Below the pieces are notes generated by a model, which saw nothing but the letters and a program-made list of their open reading frames with translations, had not been told where the DNA came from and ran no database searches. Positions 7,215 through 16,126 of a DNA stretch of 40,577 nt are shown here, piece by piece; within the stretch, counting starts at the first letter, position 1; each line of letters opens with the position of its first letter. Source of the stretch: Planctomycetota bacterium (GTDB lineage Bacteria; Planctomycetota; Phycisphaerae; Phycisphaerales; UBA1924); NCBI GenBank assembly GCA_018242645.1, contig JAFEBN010000008.1:1-40577 (forward strand), read 5' to 3'. A program made the position numbers and the translations under genes.

Positions 7215-10200
7215 TCAGCTCAAACGTTTTCGCAACACACTCAGCAGGGTTTCCGGCTCCAGATACTTCTCCGGCGGTCGAAAGTACACCTCGGCGAGGT
7301 CTTGGCCTTTCGGGGCGGGGAGCACCGTCACGCTGACCTGCAGCGCTTTGCCGGCCTTCGCGAGTTCCGGCGGGGTGCGGGCCAGGCGTTCGGCCAGGTC
7401 CTTGGCGTGCGTCACTTTGAAGATGACGTCTTTTTCCCGCACGCTGACGGACTTCACGCCGAGCGCGACCGCCGCGACGCGGAGTTCCGCGAGGAAAAGG
7501 AGTCGGTGGACCTGCTTGGGGGGGTCGCCGTACGCGCTGACGAGGTCGGCCTTGACCTGCTCCAGCTGCTCGCGGGTGGCGGCGGTTGCGATTCGCCGGT
7601 AGGCCTCGAGCCGGCGCTGATCGCTGGGGATGTACGGCCGGGGAATGCTGGCGGAGAGGCCGATTTCGATCGAGACCGTGCTGGGTTTTTCGGGGGGCTT
7701 CTCGTTCTTGAGTTCGTGGACGGCGTCCTCGAGCAGGCGGCAGTACATGTCGTAGCCGACCGCCGCGATGTGGCCGGACTGCTCGGCGCCGAGGATGTTG
7801 CCGGCGCCGCGGATTTCCAGGTCGCGCATCGCGATCTTGAAGCCGGCGCCGAGCATCGAGTACTGCTCGATGGCGCGAAGGCGCTTGCGGGCGATGTCTT
7901 TCACGCTGCGCTCGGGGGGCAGGAGCAGGTAGCAGTACCCGCGGTTTTTGGAGCGTCCGACGCGTCCTCGGAGCTGGTGCAGTTCCGCGAGGCCGAAACG
8001 GTCGGCGTCGTTGATGATCATCGTGTTGGCGGTCGGGATGTCGATGCCGGACTCGATAATGGTCGTGCTGACCAGGATGTCCGCTCCGCCGTCCTTGCTC
8101 GGCCCGCGCATGAACTTGAGCATCACCTGCTCCAACTCGTGCGGGTTCATCTGCCCGTGGCCGATGAGGATCCTGGCTTCGGGCGCAAGGCGCTGGACGT
8201 CATCCGCGACACTCTTGATGTCGTGGACACGGTTGTGGACGAAGAAGATCTGTCCTTCGCGGGAAAGCTCGCGTGCGATCGCCTGCTGGATCCGCCGCTC
8301 GTTGTACGGGATGACCTCCGTCACGATCGCCCGGCGGTCGAGCGGCGGCGTGGTCAGCGAGGAGATGTCGCGGATCCCCAGCATGGCCATGTGCAGCGTG
8401 CGGGGGATGGGGGTCGCGCTCAGGGTAAGCACGTCCACCGTGAGGCGCAGGCGGAGCAAACTCTCCTTGTGCTCAACACCGAATCGCTGCTCCTCGTCGA
8501 TGATGACCAGGCCGAGGTCGGCGAATTCCACATCCTTGCTGAGGATGCGGTGCGTGCCGATGACGACGTCCACCTGGCCCTTTTTGACTTTCTGAAGGAT
8601 CTCCTTGGCCTCGGCGTCGGTCTTGAAGCGGCTGAGGCTTTCAACCTTGAAGGGGTAACCGGCGAACCGCTGGCGGAACGTGCGTTCGTGCTGCTCGGCC
8701 AGCACCGTTGTGGGCACGAGCACAGCGACCTGCTTGCCGAACTCGACGGCCTTGAACGCGGCGCGGATGGCCAGTTCGGTTTTGCCGAAGCCGACGTCGC
8801 CGCAGATGAGCCGGTCCATCGGCCGGTGCTTGGCCATGTCCTGCTTGATGAGCTTCAGGGCGCTCAGCTGGTCCTCGGTTTCTTCGTACGGGAATTCGTC
8901 TTCGAACTCGTTCTGCCAGGGGGTATCGCCGGGGTAGGCGACACCGGGCATCGACTCGCGGGCGGCGCGGACGCGCATCATCTCCGCGGCAAGGTCCTTG
9001 ACGCTCTCGCTGGTTCGCTCCTTCTGGCCTTTCCAGCGCTGGCCCCCGAGCGTGCTGAGCGTCGGCTTGCCACCGAAACCGCCGACGTATTTCTGCACGA
9101 GGTCGATCTGCGTCGCGGGGACGTGCAGCTTGGCGTTGCCAGCGAACTCGAGCGTGAGGAACTCTTCGAGCTCGGGCTCTTTGACCTTGCGGCCTTCCAT
9201 GTTGGCGAGCGCGGCATCGGCCCGCTTGGTGATCTCACGCGGACGCTGCTGCGTCAGTCCGGTGAAACGAGCGATGCCGTGGTCCTGGTGGACCACGAAG
9301 TCGCCGGGCTGGAAATCCAGAAAGGTGTCGAGCGCACGCCCGGTGCGGAGGCGCGTCGCCTTGCGCCGAACCGTGAAGCGGTTGAGCAGTTCGTGATACG
9401 GAACCAGCGCGAGCGGCTCGGTCTCGCCCCAGAGGAATCCGCGGTGCACGTAGCGAACCGACGCGTGAATCGCCCGGGCAGGTTTGGCGTCTGCGGAAGC
9501 CAGCAGTTCCTTGAAGCGCTGCTCTTCGCCCTCGTTCTGGCAGCACACCTCCACCGACGCGAGCACAGGCTTGGACGCCAGATCGATGAGTTCGCGGATG
9601 GCCTGGTTTGCTTCGCGATCGAAGGCGTCGAGAGCGCGAACGGGCAGTTCGATCCGCGTATCCGCCGCTCCCGCACCCGAGGAAAACTGGTTGATCTCGG
9701 CGATCGCGTGGAAGCGCGATTCGAGCACTTTCAGCACGGCCGGCGGGCCGAAAAAGCCCTTGGAATCGGAAAGGCGTTCGTAGTACCCGCGCGCCTGCTC
9801 CACGACTTCCATCGTTTCGTGCAGCAGCGCGACCGCCTCGCGGGGCAGCAGATCGAGGAAATTCACGGCGTCGTCGCCGGGGAGGGCGAGTTTGACGTCC
9901 GCGGCAACCAGATGGATGCGGTCGATCGCCCGATCGACGCCCATCGTGTCAAGATCGATCTCGTTGATGCGATCGACCTGGTCGCCGAAGAAATCAAGAC
10001 GGACGGGGCTGGCGGAGTCGCCCGCGGGGAAGATATCGACGATGCCGCCACGCACCGCGAAGTCGCCCGCTTCCTCGATCGCTTCGACGCGGCCGTAGCC
10101 GGCGCTATCGAGCCACTGCGCGAGGGCGGCCAGACCCACCTGCTCGTCTTTCTGCACGACGCGGGAAACCCGCTCGAGACGCCCGGGCGGGTGAACGCCC

Positions 10201-10589
10201 TGCATGAGGGACTGAACGGGGGCCACGACAACAGCGGCTTGATCCCGCGCGAGTGCGAGTGCTTCTCGGACAACGGCTAGTCGCTCCGCCAGCGCATCGG
10301 GCACGGCGGCGCCCTCACCCGGGAGCGATTCAAGAGCCGGCAGGCGGAGCGCCGTCTGCCCGAGCGAGCGAAGTTCGTCGAGCGTTTCATCGGCATCATC
10401 CACGTGTGCACAGACGAGCACCACGGGCCGCTTGAGCCTGCCGGCGACGGCCGCGGCGACAAAGCTGGCGGACGAACCGCTCGAACCGGAGGCAACCACG
10501 CGTTTGCCCGCGCCCAGAGCGTCGGCGAGCGCGCGGAGGGGGCTGCTCGCGGCGATGGTTTCCAGGGCTGGGACGGGCTTGAGGGCCAT
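7215..10589 (-). CDS. mfd: Transcription-repair coupling factor Mfd
   Basis: Mfd is the ATP-dependent translocase that removes RNA polymerase stalled at DNA lesions and recruits UvrA. The 1124-residue length is normal. In order, the sequence shows the UvrB-like N-terminal region (RGGIVDIFPAG, VRLDFFGDQVDRI), the RNA polymerase interaction domain opening with GDFVVHQDHGIARFTGL, and the RecG-like helicase core. The core has Walker A GDVGFGKTE near residue 600, the DEEQ box near 696 and TLSATPIPRTLHMA. The translocase motif follows (STTIIESGIDIPTANTMI, QLRGRVGR), then the C-terminal TRCF domain. The start at 10589 removes a 38-residue extension without family similarity. It lies 100 bases after the comEA-like gene on the same strand, so cotranscription is plausible. 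Nothing suggests loss of function. Confidence 0.97.
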   Translation of the reverse strand: MALKPVPALETIAASSPLRALADALGAGKRVVASGSSGSSASFVAAAVAGRLKRPVVLVCAHVDDADETLDELRSLGQTALRLPALESLPGEGAAVPDALAERLAVVREALALARDQAAVVVAPVQSLMQGVHPPGRLERVSRVVQKDEQVGLAALAQWLDSAGYGRVEAIEEAGDFAVRGGIVDIFPAGDSASPVRLDFFGDQVDRINEIDLDTMGVDRAIDRIHLVAADVKLALPGDDAVNFLDLLPREAVALLHETMEVVEQARGYYERLSDSKGFFGPPAVLKVLESRFHAIAEINQFSSGAGAADTRIELPVRALDAFDREANQAIRELIDLASKPVLASVEVCCQNEGEEQRFKELLASADAKPARAIHASVRYVHRGFLWGETEPLALVPYHELLNRFTVRRKATRLRTGRALDTFLDFQPGDFVVHQDHGIARFTGLTQQRPREITKRADAALANMEGRKVKEPELEEFLTLEFAGNAKLHVPATQIDLVQKYVGGFGGKPTLSTLGGQRWKGQKERTSESVKDLAAEMMRVRAARESMPGVAYPGDTPWQNEFEDEFPYEETEDQLSALKLIKQDMAKHRPMDRLICGDVGFGKTELAIRAAFKAVEFGKQVAVLVPTTVLAEQHERTFRQRFAGYPFKVESLSRFKTDAEAKEILQKVKKGQVDVVIGTHRILSKDVEFADLGLVIIDEEQRFGVEHKESLLRLRLTVDVLTLSATPIPRTLHMAMLGIRDISSLTTPPLDRRAIVTEVIPYNERRIQQAIARELSREGQIFFVHNRVHDIKSVADDVQRLAPEARILIGHGQMNPHELEQVMLKFMRGPSKDGGADILVSTTIIESGIDIPTANTMIINDADRFGLAELHQLRGRVGRSKNRGYCYLLLPPERSVKDIARKRLRAIEQYSMLGAGFKIAMRDLEIRGAGNILGAEQSGHIAAVGYDMYCRLLEDAVHELKNEKPPEKPSTVSIEIGLSASIPRPYIPSDQRRLEAYRRIATAATREQLEQVKADLVSAYGDPPKQVHRLLFLAELRVAAVALGVKSVSVREKDVIFKVTHAKDLAERLARTPPELAKAGKALQVSVTVLPAPKGQDLAEVYFRPPEKYLEPETLLSVLRKRLS

Positions 10590-10689
10590 GAATCGCTCGG
10601 AGCGCGCAGGCGCGAGCCGGCGGAGCACCAAGCTCCCCGGTCGGCCGCCGACTGATTGGAATGATGCTACCCCGGGTCCCGCTCTGGCG

Positions 10690-11217
10690 TCACTCGGCAA
10701 CAACCAGCGGCCGCAGCTTTTCGAGCAGTTTGGGGCCGATGCCCTTCACGCGGTCGAGATCCTGCACGGTCTTGTACCGACCGAATTTCAGGCGGTCTTC
10801 AACGATACGGGCGGCAAGGCTGGGCCCGATTCCTGGAAGTTCCTCGAGCTGCTGCAAGCTTGCGCTGTTGAGGTTGACGGGGAGGGGCTTGGCGGAGACG
10901 GACGCGGGCCCCTGTTTGGGCGGCGCGGCGACAGGGACATCGCGCGGGGGCACCTCGGTTACAAACGCGGGCTTCGGGGTCGAAGAACCTTTCTCCTCGG
11001 TGTGGACGGAGGCAGTCGCCTCGGGCTGCTTGGCGGGCTGCGGCGTGCCGGGCGAATCGGCTTGCACGAGCTGGGGCCGGAAGGGCGCTGTCGTTCGGCG
11101 CTCCGCGATCGACCACGCCATACCCACGGCGGCGGCACCGATGACAAGGCCGGCGCAGATCCAGCGCAGCGGTCCGTACGTCCAATCTTCAATGACATCC
11201 GTTGGCTTGGAGGCCAT
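10690..11217 (-). CDS. ComEA-like helix-hairpin-helix DNA-binding protein
   Basis: The 175-residue protein has one N-terminal membrane span (LRWICAGLVIGAAAVGMAW), a flexible Pro/Ala/Thr-rich linker of about 75 residues, and a C-terminal pair of helix-hairpin-helix motifs (VNLNSASLQQLEELPGIGPSLAARIVEDR and VQDLDRVKGIGPKLLEKLRP). This is the layout of ComEA, the membrane-anchored double-stranded DNA receptor for natural transformation, in which the repeat contacts the DNA backbone. No comEC or pilus gene is in the window, so uptake is not proven, and ComEA-like proteins also occur without known competence. It sits between the GH10-like gene (28 bases upstream) and mfd (100 bases downstream), all on the minus strand. 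Confidence 0.85.
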   Translation of the reverse strand: MASKPTDVIEDWTYGPLRWICAGLVIGAAAVGMAWSIAERRTTAPFRPQLVQADSPGTPQPAKQPEATASVHTEEKGSSTPKPAFVTEVPPRDVPVAAPPKQGPASVSAKPLPVNLNSASLQQLEELPGIGPSLAARIVEDRLKFGRYKTVQDLDRVKGIGPKLLEKLRPLVVAE

Positions 11218-11244
11218 GATCTGAAGAATACTACAAATCGAGGA

Positions 11245-12990
11245 TCAGCCGATCGGCGACTTGCCTTCGCGGAGCGCCTGGAGCAGAGCCCCGATGCGCT
11301 GCCCGGCGGGCTTGAGGATTCCCCCGGCGTTGAGCAGCCCCCCACCGGGCATTTCGGGCGAGCGGGCGCTGGGGGGGGCATCGGCCAAGTCCTGCCAGCA
11401 GATGCTCTGCACGCTCGGCTTGCAAGCGAGCATCGAGAGCACATCGGCGAGCCATTCGGCCTGCGAGGCCTCCGACCACCCGCTCCGCCAGCGACCGGCG
11501 GCGTGCTCTCGGGCCGAAATCACAACCTGATCGTCGTCGTCGCCTTTGGGCTTGGAAACCACCGAGGAGATCGGCGCGCTGGGCGCGCCCGCGGCCGTGA
11601 TGTGAATCGGCCGCTCCATCGAGGCGTACCGATCGAGCAGCGACGAGATCATCATCAGATCCCGGGTCGCCTGCCCTGAGGCGGGTGCGCCGAGCTGCAA
11701 TCGCAGGCCCAGGCCGTCGACGCCGAGTCCGAGGTTGAGCACGCTCTCGGCATAAAACGTCGGGGGCAGGCTCTTGCGATCGGCGGCGAAGTACTCGCCC
11801 CACGGCTCCTGCACCTCGACGATGATCTTTCCCTGCGGATGGATCTTCTTGGTGAGCAGGATGCAGACCTTGGTCAGGTCCATGATCTGCTCATAACTGA
11901 GCTTGACGTTGGAATTGACGTGCAGCCCCGAGCACACAACCCAGCGCGAGACCGTGCGCCGGTAGCGCGTCACGACCTGCGTGATGTGCTCCACCATCAT
12001 GTCGCGCAGGGTTTCGTAGTCGTTTTCCCAGATGTACGCCCACTCGGGCAGGCACGAGGCCCGCAGATCGATGATCGCGCCGGCGGTCACCGGCCGCTTC
12101 GCGGTGCGGACCGCCCATTCGATCCACCGATCGGTCGAAGCGAAGCTGAGCTTGCCTTCCACGGGCTCGAGGTCGCTCCATCGCACCGGCATGTGCACGA
12201 AATCGAGCGATCCGGCCGCCTTCATCAGCGGCTCGGAATACTGGTTGGGGTTGATCGCCACCCCGATCTGCGGCGCACCGGGAACCACGGCCGTGCCCAT
12301 GCCCGGAACAACCACGTGCTGACCCGCCGGCGGCGGGTCGCCGATCAGCTTGGTGTAGCGCGCCTTGGCATCTTCAAAGACCTTGCCCGAAAGACGGGCC
12401 GGGATATCGCGGCTCGCGTTGAGCAGGCTCAGCTTTTCGGAAGCATCCAGAGCGATGGCGAGGGCTTCCCAGGCGAGCTTGTCGGCCCAGGCTCGCGGGC
12501 TGGGCTGGCCGGCCTGTGTCTGCGCCACCGAGCCGGTCCGATCGGCAACGAGGGCTTCGCAGAACTTGAGCCGGGCGGCCTCGAGCTGCGCCAAGGCCGG
12601 ATGGTCCGGCGCCAGTTCGAACATCCCCCACTCCTCGAGCTTGTTGAGCGCCATCATGATCCGGTGGCGAGCCAGTTCAAGGCTGAGCAGGTAGGGTTCG
12701 TTTCGTTTCGGAAGGAAGCAGGTCCGCAGCATCATCTGCCCGAGCGACGGGGTGGGCGGGGGCAGGGCGGGAATGCCGGGTGACGGCGGGGCCGCGGGCG
12801 GTGCGGGAATCTCGACCAGCAGGCAAATGCCGGCGGCCTCCGGGCCGCTCTTGGTACAGCGGATGAGGCCCTGGTCGAAACGAATCTCGGCCTGCGTCGG
12901 CATGTCGTCGTTGCCGATGAGATATTCGCCGCGCAGCTCGAAGCTGGTTTGAGGGTGGCCCGCCGAATCGAAGACTGCGAAGCTGAACAT
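11245..12990 (-). CDS. GH10-like TIM-barrel protein lacking catalytic glutamates
   Basis: The 581-residue protein has an N-terminal beta-rich region (about 1-70), a Pro-rich linker and a helical segment. From about residue 235 it has a domain laid out like the xylanase family GH10: VRWSDLEPVEGKLSF, DRWIEWAV and repeated barrel strands up to VQSICWQDLADAPP. In active GH10 enzymes the acid/base Glu lies in a W-D-V-V-N-E motif; here the aligned stretch at 350-355 is WVVCSG. The nucleophile Glu of the I-T-E motif is replaced at 464-466 by ITA. Both catalytic residues thus appear absent, so it is probably a carbohydrate-binding or structural protein, not a xylanase. No signal peptide is visible, which is odd for a GH10 relative. 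It leads the comEA-mfd group. The fold assignment is by eye. Confidence 0.72.
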   Translation of the reverse strand: MFSFAVFDSAGHPQTSFELRGEYLIGNDDMPTQAEIRFDQGLIRCTKSGPEAAGICLLVEIPAPPAAPPSPGIPALPPPTPSLGQMMLRTCFLPKRNEPYLLSLELARHRIMMALNKLEEWGMFELAPDHPALAQLEAARLKFCEALVADRTGSVAQTQAGQPSPRAWADKLAWEALAIALDASEKLSLLNASRDIPARLSGKVFEDAKARYTKLIGDPPPAGQHVVVPGMGTAVVPGAPQIGVAINPNQYSEPLMKAAGSLDFVHMPVRWSDLEPVEGKLSFASTDRWIEWAVRTAKRPVTAGAIIDLRASCLPEWAYIWENDYETLRDMMVEHITQVVTRYRRTVSRWVVCSGLHVNSNVKLSYEQIMDLTKVCILLTKKIHPQGKIIVEVQEPWGEYFAADRKSLPPTFYAESVLNLGLGVDGLGLRLQLGAPASGQATRDLMMISSLLDRYASMERPIHITAAGAPSAPISSVVSKPKGDDDDQVVISAREHAAGRWRSGWSEASQAEWLADVLSMLACKPSVQSICWQDLADAPPSARSPEMPGGGLLNAGGILKPAGQRIGALLQALREGKSPIG

Positions 12991-13159
12991 TCCGGTCGCG
13001 GGCTCCGCTCGAAGCTTGGGGGAAGAGGGAACGGGAGTGTACGGCGGAAAGCACCGGTTTGCGACCCCTCGGGAAGGGCTCGGGACGTGTAACCTTGCGG
13101 GGCCGTGAGCCGCGCGTGCCGCGAGCGGGCTTTGCGCTAATTCTCGGGACCGTCACGAC

Positions 13160-14113
13160 ATGACAATTCTCGATCGCCCCGTGATCTCAACCGATCTTCA
13201 CCTGCCCGGAAAGCGATCCGGCAAGGTCCGTGACGTGTACGAGCTACCGCCCGATGCGCAGGGGCCGCGGCTGCTGATCGTCGCGACCGACCGCATTTCC
13301 GCTTTTGACGTGGTGATGCCGACGCCGATCCCCGGAAAGGGCCGTTTGCTGACGACGCTCTCGACGTTCTGGCTGCGGATGATCGAGCAGAAGGGAATCT
13401 GCCGCACGCATCTGGTCTCGACCCGCACGGACCAGATTCCGCCGGCCGCTTTTAACGGCTCGTCGCTGAGCGCGGCCGACCTGGAGGGCCGCTCGACCAT
13501 CGCCCGCAAAGCACGCGTCGTGCCGATCGAGTGCGTGGTGCGGGGGTACCTCGAAGGCTCCGGATGGAAGGAATATCGCGAGAAGGGATCGGTGTGCGGC
13601 GTTGCTCTGCCCGCCGGACTGCGCCAGTGCGAGAAGCTCCGTGAACCGATCTTCACGCCCGCAACCAAGGAAGAGCTGGGCAAGCACGATGAAAACGTGT
13701 CCTTTGAGCGTGCGGCGGCAATCGCGGGGCGCGAGGTGATGGAAAAGCTGCGAGCGATCTCGCTCGCGATTTACCGCGCGGCCAGCGAGCATGCCGCAGC
13801 ACGCGGCGTGCTCATCGCCGACACCAAGTTTGAGTTCGGCTTCGCGCTCGATGCAAATGGAAAAGAGACCGGCGAACTGATGCTGGTGGATGAAGCCCTC
13901 ACGCCCGACAGCTCCCGATTCTGGCCCGCGGCCGGGTACGAACCGGGGCGAGCCCAGAAAAGTTACGACAAGCAGTTTCTCCGCGAATACCTCGAGACGC
14001 TTGTCGCGTCAGGCGCGTGGAACAAGCAGGCGCCCGGTCCCCAGTTGCCGGAGGCCGTCGTGCGGGAGACGCGTGAAAAATACGACGCCGCCTGCCGATC
14101 GCTCACGGAATAA
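13160..14113 (+). CDS. purC: SAICAR synthase (PurC)
   Basis: PurC is phosphoribosylaminoimidazole-succinocarboxamide synthase. It couples aspartate to CAIR with ATP in de novo purine synthesis in the cytosol. The 317 residues show the family's glycine-rich start GKRSGKVRDVYELP, then VATDRISAFDVVMPTPIPGKG, the central ECVVRGYLEGSGWKEY and the metal/nucleotide region LIADTKFEFGFA, with DEALTPDSSRFWP near the end. The length is that of the monofunctional form. It stands alone, divergent from the GH10-like gene across a 169-base spacer and ending 12 bases before the convergent 662-residue protein gene. No purine riboswitch or clear PurR-type operator is visible upstream. Confidence 0.97.
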   Translation: MTILDRPVISTDLHLPGKRSGKVRDVYELPPDAQGPRLLIVATDRISAFDVVMPTPIPGKGRLLTTLSTFWLRMIEQKGICRTHLVSTRTDQIPPAAFNGSSLSAADLEGRSTIARKARVVPIECVVRGYLEGSGWKEYREKGSVCGVALPAGLRQCEKLREPIFTPATKEELGKHDENVSFERAAAIAGREVMEKLRAISLAIYRAASEHAAARGVLIADTKFEFGFALDANGKETGELMLVDEALTPDSSRFWPAAGYEPGRAQKSYDKQFLREYLETLVASGAWNKQAPGPQLPEAVVRETREKYDAACRSLTE

Positions 14114-14125
14114 GGGCCGGCCTGC

Positions 14126-16114
14126 TCATTTCTCCTGGATCTGAAGATTCTTCTCGTCCTTTCGCTTGCGGTAGGCATCAAGCATGGCCCGGTGTTCGGC
14201 CATTCCCGGCGGCTCGGCAAACATGAGCGCAAAGGGTTCGCCGTTCACCGCAAGGTCCTTGTTTTCCGGGTCGCCGAAGCGCTCTTTCACCAGGTCGTAG
14301 GCGTATCGCTTCAGATCATCCGGCGCCGCTTTAAACACGGCCGAAGCCTGATCGATGTTGAGCAAGCTGATGAACTGATCGAACGTGGCGCCGGCCTGGA
14401 TGCGGAAATCGGGTTCCATCACATCCATGCGAGCGTTGGCAGAATCCACTGCGTTGACCGTGCGCTGTTGCTTCATGAAGTACGCGTGCGACTTGGCCGC
14501 GTAGTCCATCTGGCTGCGGAACCTGGCGTCGTCGGAATCGAGCAGCGCCGCAAAAGCGCCCAACAGAGACGCCGTCACCTCGGACACCGCCACGTTCGGA
14601 GAGCGCTGACGTTCCGCGAGTTGCGTCATCACGTAATCGTCCAGCGGCACACTGAACTTGTGCGCCCGGTCGGGGTCGTTCAAGTTCTGACCCTTCCACC
14701 TGCCGAGGTCTTGGTAGTACTTCTGGGCGAGATCCGTCAGACCGAGGCGGTAGAAATACAGGATCACGTCCGCGAAGAAATTCTCGTAGCCAGCGGAGTA
14801 CAAGCTGAAGGCTCGGTCGGCCGTGTCGAACTTGCTGCGGGAAACCAGTTCCTGCATGATGTCGGCGTACGTCTGGGCGAAGAACGGGTCGGGAATCTCG
14901 AGGTACATTTCGCCCGCCCCGACATTGAAGCCGAGATAGTCGAAATAAACCTGTCCGTACCGGTACAGGTCCTGCACGGCCTGGATCACCAGCCGGTCGG
15001 TGTTGACAAAGTCGAAATCTTTCTGTGTGCGTTCCTCGGCCCGAAGCAGACCCCGCTCCACACCTTGAGCCGACCAGTACAGTGCGTGTGCCGCGGGAAC
15101 CCGCCAATCGATCGGTCCGTACTTTTCGGTGTACCGGATCATCTGGAACGGGTCCATGTTGAACTGCGTTTCGAGCACATACCGGCGTGCAAAGGGCAGA
15201 TAGGCCTTCCATGCCGCGGCCATTCCCGGGTCCTTCACCAGGGCGAGCATGTTCTTCATTTTCTCGCTCATCGTCTCCTGCGCGATCTTCGAACTCGCCG
15301 AACGAAGAACCGCGTTCACCAGTTCGTAGCGGCGGAGAATCGTCAGGACGGACCGCGCGTCGGCCTTGGGATCCTGACCGATCGCACCGTGCTCGCCCAC
15401 GCGAGACTGGAGATCTTCCAGAAGCGTCCGCACGCTGGGGGTCGCGGCGATCACTTCGCCCAGATCGCGGGGCGCATCCGCGATCGGCTGAAGGAACTCC
15501 ACGGCGCGTGTGATGGCATGAGCGCGAGACCGGTCTTTGAAGTCGTGCGCCGGGGGCTGGCCGAGCACGGTTGTCCACTCATCGGCCAACTGCATCTTGT
15601 AATAGCGGTTGGCGTCGTCGGTGACGCCGCCGATCTTGTGCAAAAAGATCCACGCCAGCTCCTTGTGCAGGAGCATGTCGTTGGGATTCTGCACGATCCC
15701 ACGGTTGCGCAGGAGCTGAATGCCCTTCTGCACCCAGTACCAACGTTCCGTTCGCGTCTGCGTAGAAACAGAAATGTTGTACGCCATGTTCCAGGCGTGG
15801 AACACCCACACGCGGGGGAACCGGGGCTGCAGAGTCGTGATCGCCTCGGCGAGCTGATTCAACTCGAAAAACTTGCCCTCCTGCTTGAGCTCATTGGCCC
15901 GCAGCCACAGGTAGTTAACGAACACGCCGCGGAATGCACCGAGCGCGATCCCCAGCGCGACCTGCGGCGGCTGACCCTCCTCGACTCGGTCGGTGTAGGT
16001 GAGCTTGTGACGGCTCGCGATAGAGGCGAGCTGCACCGCAAAGAGACTGCTCGCCGCCGCTCCGAGGAGCATGCAGATGAGCGCGACGACTTTGACGGTG
16101 TTCAGACGGAACAT
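14126..16114 (-). CDS. Membrane-anchored helical (TPR-like) protein, last gene of SPFH/ABC cluster
   Basis: The 662-residue protein has a single N-terminal membrane anchor (VVALICMLLGAAASSLFAVQL) and then a long, mostly helical part likely exposed outside the cytoplasmic membrane. Segments such as LAEAITTLQPRFPRVWVFHAWNMAYN and FSLYSAGYENFFADVILYFYRLGLTDLAQKYY read like degenerate TPR units. No enzyme motif is visible and I do not recognise a named family. It begins 12 bases after the permease stop, with GAGGTG just before its ATG, so it is the last gene of the six-gene cluster. I infer a structural or adaptor subunit of the ABC/SPFH assembly. Confidence 0.8.
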   Translation of the reverse strand: MFRLNTVKVVALICMLLGAAASSLFAVQLASIASRHKLTYTDRVEEGQPPQVALGIALGAFRGVFVNYLWLRANELKQEGKFFELNQLAEAITTLQPRFPRVWVFHAWNMAYNISVSTQTRTERWYWVQKGIQLLRNRGIVQNPNDMLLHKELAWIFLHKIGGVTDDANRYYKMQLADEWTTVLGQPPAHDFKDRSRAHAITRAVEFLQPIADAPRDLGEVIAATPSVRTLLEDLQSRVGEHGAIGQDPKADARSVLTILRRYELVNAVLRSASSKIAQETMSEKMKNMLALVKDPGMAAAWKAYLPFARRYVLETQFNMDPFQMIRYTEKYGPIDWRVPAAHALYWSAQGVERGLLRAEERTQKDFDFVNTDRLVIQAVQDLYRYGQVYFDYLGFNVGAGEMYLEIPDPFFAQTYADIMQELVSRSKFDTADRAFSLYSAGYENFFADVILYFYRLGLTDLAQKYYQDLGRWKGQNLNDPDRAHKFSVPLDDYVMTQLAERQRSPNVAVSEVTASLLGAFAALLDSDDARFRSQMDYAAKSHAYFMKQQRTVNAVDSANARMDVMEPDFRIQAGATFDQFISLLNIDQASAVFKAAPDDLKRYAYDLVKERFGDPENKDLAVNGEPFALMFAEPPGMAEHRAMLDAYRKRKDEKNLQIQEK

Positions 16115-16126
16115 GTCACCTCATCA

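Noticed and set aside
7203..10280. Open frame of over 1000 codons on the plus strand opposite mfd
   Set aside because: The minus strand encodes unmistakable Mfd. The plus-strand translation is Asp/Arg/Val-rich without motifs, as expected for the antisense frame of a GC-rich gene.
11245..12990. Annotation as active endo-1,4-beta-xylanase
   Set aside because: Both catalytic glutamate positions carry other residues by eye alignment.
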